A stretch of 8,059 bases of DNA, from assembly GCA_964391185.1 (NCBI GenBank), contig CAYMIX010000021.1, forward strand, positions 1 through 8,059, in the 5' to 3' direction. Position numbers and translations under genes: made by a program. The notes beneath the pieces are model-generated. The model did no database searches and was not told the DNA's origin. It saw only the letters and a program-made list of their open reading frames with translations. Shown here one piece after another: positions 5,116-8,059 of this stretch (the first letter of the stretch is position 1; every line of letters starts with the position of its first letter). Source of the DNA: JAKQEM01 sp964391185. Its GTDB lineage: Bacteria; Patescibacteriota; Gracilibacteria; Peribacterales; Peribacteraceae.

Positions 5116-7469
5116 CAGCCGAGCTCCGAGATGTCCTCGGCGGTCTGCACCAACCGCACGGTCGAAGTGCCGAGGATTTCCAGCTCCAGCGTGGCGTACT
5201 CGTCCACCGCGGCCAGCGTGAACTCGGTCTCGTCGGTGACCACCAGTTCGTCGATCTGCACGCCGTCGCCGTACAGGCGCAGCACGATGTTCGTGTACCC
5301 GTCGGCGCGCAGCTGCGCGATGCTGAACCACGCCGGATGTTCCAGCATCCACAGCTTGCCCCGCCAGCGGTAGTTCATCAGCGCCGTGGGGTGGCCCTCA
5401 AACTCGTAGATCGTGCGCGCGTCCACGTAGTGCGGCGGCTCGGCCGGCACCGGTAGCATCTCGTCGTCGGGCTCGGTGTCCTCGTCGAGCACGAGGTACA
5501 TCTTGTCTTCGATCGGGTCCACGAAGGCCGCACTGGCATGGAAGGCCATCTGCACCACGCCGAAGCCGGTCTGCTTCATGTCGAGCGCGTAGCACCCGCG
5601 CGAAGACCCCGACTCCCAGAACATCCAGTAGATGTCGTTGTGCGCCACCGCCTTGATGCTGGAAGGGTTCAGGGCCTGCCACTGGTCGCGCGTGAACACC
5701 GTCTCGGTGAGGTTGCGCACCTGGCCCGGCCCCACCACGGCCATCAAGCCGTCGGGCCCGGCGAACGCCACGCCGATACCCGTGAGGTACGCGAAGCTGG
5801 TCTTGCTCACGCACGCGTAGGGCACCTCGAACTTCGCCATGCTGTAGTTCGCGGGGTCGTTGCCCGAAGCCACGTAGACGAAACTCTCGGTGCCGATCAC
5901 CACCGTCGTGTCGACGTTGCCGATGCCCACGATGTCGGTGTCGGTGTTCAGGCGGTACTCCACCGGCCACGCGTGCGGGTGGTTCTGCGCCGAGAAGCAC
6001 AGCTGGTTCTTGCTGAAGCCGGCCATCACGCCGTTGGGCAGCGCCAGGATGCCTTCCAGGTCGTCAGGCGGCTCGGCCCACAACTCTGAAGGCAGCACCT
6101 CACCCAACTCGGCATCGGTCAGGGTGTCGTCGTAGTCGGCCTGCGACAGCGGGATCTCAGCCACGAAGAGGAACGCGGTGCCCGTGTTGCCGGTTGCCGC
6201 ACGGTAGATGCGCTTGGTCGTGATGCCGTCTTCGCTGCTGGCCGCGCTGGGCAGCGTGGTGGGCGTCGTCACCGTCACCGTCACACCATCGGGTCGCAGG
6301 ATCGTGCTGCTGGCAGGGCTCGGTGCCGACTCCTGGTCGAAGTCGTTCACGAAGGTGTAGACGTAGCTGGTGGCGGTGGTCGTCGGCGCCGTCGAAGAGC
6401 CCGAGGCTTCGACCAGGATGTTGTCGTGGTACGAATAGAACTCGACGCTGCCGCCGTTGCTGCCGTGGCTCATGCCGCAGTAGCCCCCGGTCACGAAGGC
6501 CGCGCGCAGCGTGGCGGTGGCCAACGTGAGCGACGCTTGGCTCAGGGTGGCGGTGATCGACAGCGTGCCGTCGCTGTTGAAGACCACGGCGATGACCATG
6601 TGGTACCAGGAGCCCGCGGTGATGCCCGTGGTGGGCACCAGTTCCAGCCACGAGTCCGTGGCCGAGCTCCACGCGCTGCGCGACCCGATGCCCAGCATGA
6701 AGGTGGAGAACCCGGTCATGTAGCCGACCTTCACGATCGGCCCGGCGCCGGCGGCCGAGCACACCACGCGCCACTCGGCTTCGGTGTACGTCGGCCCCGA
6801 GGCCGAAGCCTGGAAGTCGGTGGAGAACGTCACCGCGGCGCTGCTCTCCACGCCGAAGTCGCGGTACGCGAACGCGATGTTGTCGGGGTAGTTCTGCTTG
6901 ACGTTGAACTTGTAGCTGGGCGCCGGGTCACCCACCACGGCGTCCTGGGTCACCAGGCTGATCGGCGCGCTGCCGCCGGCCGTACCGATGTCGCCCGAGG
7001 TGACCCAGTTGGTCAACTGGTCGCCGCTGTCGCTGACCGTGATGGTCGGCGTCGCGCCCGGGATGACCTGCAGCACCGGTGCGCTGTCGGGCCCGGGTAC
7101 GCCCAGCGGCCGCGTCACCGAAGGGTAGGGCGGCCCGCCGCTGCTGGTGGCCAGCGCGTAGTTCGTGAAGCGCGGCTCGGCGTAGTAGCCGGGCGCCGTC
7201 AGGTAGGTGCGGAAGGTCGTGTCGCCGGCCACGCTGCCGCGCGCCACGTCGACCTGCACGTCCCACGACAGCCACGCGTCGTTGAGCAGGTAGATGGTCT
7301 GCACCGGGCCGGCGTTGGCCAACCCGAGCGTGGTGGCGAACTGCCGCCAGGCACACAGATCCCCGGTCAGCAACTTGGCGTTGAGCGCCTCCTGCGCGCC
7401 GTTGTCCGGCAGCGCGCGGGGCGTCACGCGAGGTGCCTCGCCGCGGAAGGAGTTGATGGCGCGCAGCAT
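5115..7469 (-). CDS. Large phage virion protein, podovirus stabilisation/tail type, with lectin-like insertion
   Basis: A 784-residue protein. The N-terminus (INSFRGEAPRVTPRALPDNG, residues 5-24) and the body at 357-660 are typical of conserved phage structural proteins often annotated as tail or DNA-stabilisation proteins. Within the body, 366-442 resembles a fibronectin-III-like segment (YVYTFVNDFDQESAPSP, ITTKRIYRAATGNTGTAFLF). Residues 470-650 look like repeated propeller blades (LPNGVMAGFSKNQLCFS, VVIGTESFVYVASG, GIGVAFAGPDGLMAVVG, AVAHNDIYWMFWESG). An acidic loop (661-670) and a C-terminal beta domain follow. Residues about 132-356 look like an inserted jelly-roll domain. P22 gp10, which plugs the portal, is a possible functional analogue, not a demonstrated homologue. 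The ATG lies 3 bases after the upstream TGA with no clear ribosome-binding site, which suggests coupling. Its TGA overlaps the next ATG by one base. Confidence 0.9.
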   Translation of the reverse strand: MLRAINSFRGEAPRVTPRALPDNGAQEALNAKLLTGDLCAWRQFATTLGLANAGPVQTIYLLNDAWLSWDVQVDVARGSVAGDTTFRTYLTAPGYYAEPRFTNYALATSSGGPPYPSVTRPLGVPGPDSAPVLQVIPGATPTITVSDSGDQLTNWVTSGDIGTAGGSAPISLVTQDAVVGDPAPSYKFNVKQNYPDNIAFAYRDFGVESSAAVTFSTDFQASASGPTYTEAEWRVVCSAAGAGPIVKVGYMTGFSTFMLGIGSRSAWSSATDSWLELVPTTGITAGSWYHMVIAVVFNSDGTLSITATLSQASLTLATATLRAAFVTGGYCGMSHGSNGGSVEFYSYHDNILVEASGSSTAPTTTATSYVYTFVNDFDQESAPSPASSTILRPDGVTVTVTTPTTLPSAASSEDGITTKRIYRAATGNTGTAFLFVAEIPLSQADYDDTLTDAELGEVLPSELWAEPPDDLEGILALPNGVMAGFSKNQLCFSAQNHPHAWPVEYRLNTDTDIVGIGNVDTTVVIGTESFVYVASGNDPANYSMAKFEVPYACVSKTSFAYLTGIGVAFAGPDGLMAVVGPGQVRNLTETVFTRDQWQALNPSSIKAVAHNDIYWMFWESGSSRGCYALDMKQTGFGVVQMAFHASAAFVDPIEDKMYLVLDEDTEPDDEMLPVPAEPPHYVDARTIYEFEGHPTALMNYRWRGKLWMLEHPAWFSIAQLRADGYTNIVLRLYGDGVQIDELVVTDETEFTLAAVDEYATLELEILGTSTVRLVQTAEDISELG
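6402..7076 (-). other. Inserted lectin-like (ConA/LamG-type) domain within the 784-residue protein
   Basis: Residues about 132-356 separate two segments (PSVTRPLGVPGP, and TTTATSYVYTFVNDF) that I expect to be close together in related phage proteins. The intervening part has the alternating hydrophobic and Ser/Thr/Gly-rich pattern of a jelly roll: AAVTFSTDFQ, GITAGSWYHMVIAVVFNSDG, LSITATLSQ, and SVEFYSYHDNILVEA at its end. This resembles the 'W...V..V' and 'G.(I/V)D(D/N)' strands of the clearer LamG domains on either side. Boundaries are approximate. Confidence 0.5.
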
Positions 7470-7472
7470 GGC

Positions 7473-8059
7473 TCAGGGGGCGAAGGGGCCGGCGGGCGGC
7501 GTGAACGTGGTGCCGTTGGGGTACAGGCACGTGTCGTTGATGTAGACCTCGTCCATCCACCCATCATAGTTCTGGGTGCCGTCGTTGCGTCGGCCCACCC
7601 GGATCTTGGCGGTGCTCACCGCGCCGTTGATGGCGCTGGTGCCAAGGCCCCCGGTGGACCCGACTTGCACCCCATCGACGTAGGAGCGCAGCGTCCCTCC
7701 ATCGCGCACGAAGGCCACGAACTGCCACGTGTCGACCGTCAGCGCGCCGGCGGTGACCGTGAAGAGGCTGCTTCCGATGCCCACTTCGAAGCGGATGGCC
7801 CCGCTGATGAAGTCCACGGCCCACGAAGTACCGCTGCCGCTGCCGTCGAAGCGGAAGTCGAACAGGCTGCGGCGGGTGGCGTCCACCGTGGTGGGGTACA
7901 CCCACGCCGCAAACGTGAAGTCGCTGCTGCCGAACAGCCATTCGGAAGTGGGGCTGTACTCGGCATAGGAGCCTGACGCCGCGCTGAACAGCAGTGACGC
8001 GGCACCGTACTTGAACTGCGTGGTGCTGGTCGTCAGCGCCAGCTGCGTCAACGGCGGGT
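7473..8059 (-). CDS. LamG/ConA-like lectin-fold phage protein (5' end outside window)
   Basis: Only the C-terminal 194 residues are visible. The frame is open through the right edge (two Pro codons precede the TTG at 8049-8051), so that TTG is probably internal. Counted from it, the visible part is a nearly complete LamG/concanavalin-A-like jelly roll: STTQFKYGAASLLFS (9-23), FTFAAWVYP (45-53), DTWQFVAFVRDGGTLRSYVD (107-126), KIRVGRRND (149-157), GWMDEVYIND (164-173) and FTPPAGPF at the end. The same blocks recur in the C-terminus of the 305-residue protein, so the two domains are homologous. No transmembrane or catalytic motif is seen. It precedes the 784-residue gene by 3 bases. It is probably a tail- or head-decorating or adsorption protein that binds carbohydrate or another virion part. 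Confidence 0.85.
   Translation of the reverse strand, partial: PPLTQLALTTSTTQFKYGAASLLFSAASGSYAEYSPTSEWLFGSSDFTFAAWVYPTTVDATRRSLFDFRFDGSGSGTSWAVDFISGAIRFEVGIGSSLFTVTAGALTVDTWQFVAFVRDGGTLRSYVDGVQVGSTGGLGTSAINGAVSTAKIRVGRRNDGTQNYDGWMDEVYINDTCLYPNGTTFTPPAGPFAP

Noticed and set aside
5116..5352. 79-codon upstream extension of the tail-fibre gene
   Set aside because: The extension is Arg/His/Gly-rich and fully overlaps the end of the 784-residue gene. The ATG at 5115 has a TGATG junction and GGAG upstream, and the fibre-like sequence begins there.
6426..7976. Plus-strand open frame of 516 codons
   Set aside because: It lies antisense to the 784-residue gene and the LamG gene and crosses their boundary. 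Its product is rich in Arg, Ala, Gly, Val and His with no recognisable motif, as expected for a shadow frame in GC-rich DNA.
8049..8051. TTG as the true start of the right-edge LamG gene
   Set aside because: The frame continues open to the window edge, there is too little sequence to see a ribosome-binding site, and LamG domains of this type normally have further strands before the STTQFKYG block.
1..8059. Diversity-generating retroelement or variable repeat, as in Bordetella phage BPP-1
   Set aside because: No reverse transcriptase gene, no template/variable repeat pair with adenine-specific differences, and no C-type lectin signature at the end of a fibre gene were seen; the lectin-like domains here are LamG/ConA type.
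1..8059. CRISPR array, tRNA, rRNA, insertion sequence or attachment site
   Set aside because: Coding sequence fills the window with no gap above 12 bases. No regularly spaced direct repeats with spacers, tRNA cloverleaf, transposase or terminal inverted repeats were seen.

Overview
The window reads as one compact stretch of late structural genes from a tailed bacteriophage or prophage. It is visibly GC-rich with G/C-biased third codon positions, which fits a host such as a betaproteobacterium, but nothing here fixes the host. There is no integrase, attachment site, tRNA, repressor or bacterial housekeeping gene, so a free phage cannot be told from a prophage. All nine genes lie on the minus strand and are read from the right edge to the left edge.

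Region by region, in transcription order. The right edge (8059-7473) holds the 3' part of a gene for a LamG/concanavalin-A-like lectin-fold protein. Next comes a 784-residue virion protein of the podovirus stabilisation/tail type (7469-5115), which appears to carry an inserted lectin-like sheet domain. A 288-residue tail-fibre-like protein follows (5115-4249), then a 305-residue protein with three tandem 24-residue repeats and a C-terminal LamG domain (4252-3335). A 133-residue protein with a GNAT-like pattern follows (3338-2937). Two alpha-helical proteins of 213 and 176 residues (2944-2303 and 2303-1773) appear to be paralogues. Then come a 93-residue glycine-zipper protein (1771-1490) and the first 492 codons of a large helical virion protein (1477-1) that runs off the left edge.

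The likely division of labour is exterior/adsorption parts on the right and proteins packaged inside the virion and ejected with the DNA on the left. The lectin-like domains, fibre protein and repeats would make the tail and host-surface contacts. The paralogue pair, the glycine-zipper protein and the large helical protein resemble in order and character the internal core or ejection proteins of podoviruses. That second assignment is inference from composition and gene order.

The genes are nearly gapless. Junctions are TGATG, GTGA or ATGA overlaps, an 8-base overlap, or gaps of 1, 3 and 12 bases. No internal promoter or rho-independent terminator was seen. The only AT-rich spot is the 12-base gap before the last gene, where tandem stops, a small inverted repeat and the ribosome-binding site coincide.

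No wholly new system is evident. The most interesting points are the lectin-like insertion in the 784-residue protein, the recurrence of lectin-like folds across three genes, the paralogous internal-protein pair, and the large left-edge gene that is easily missed because it has no stop codon in the window.
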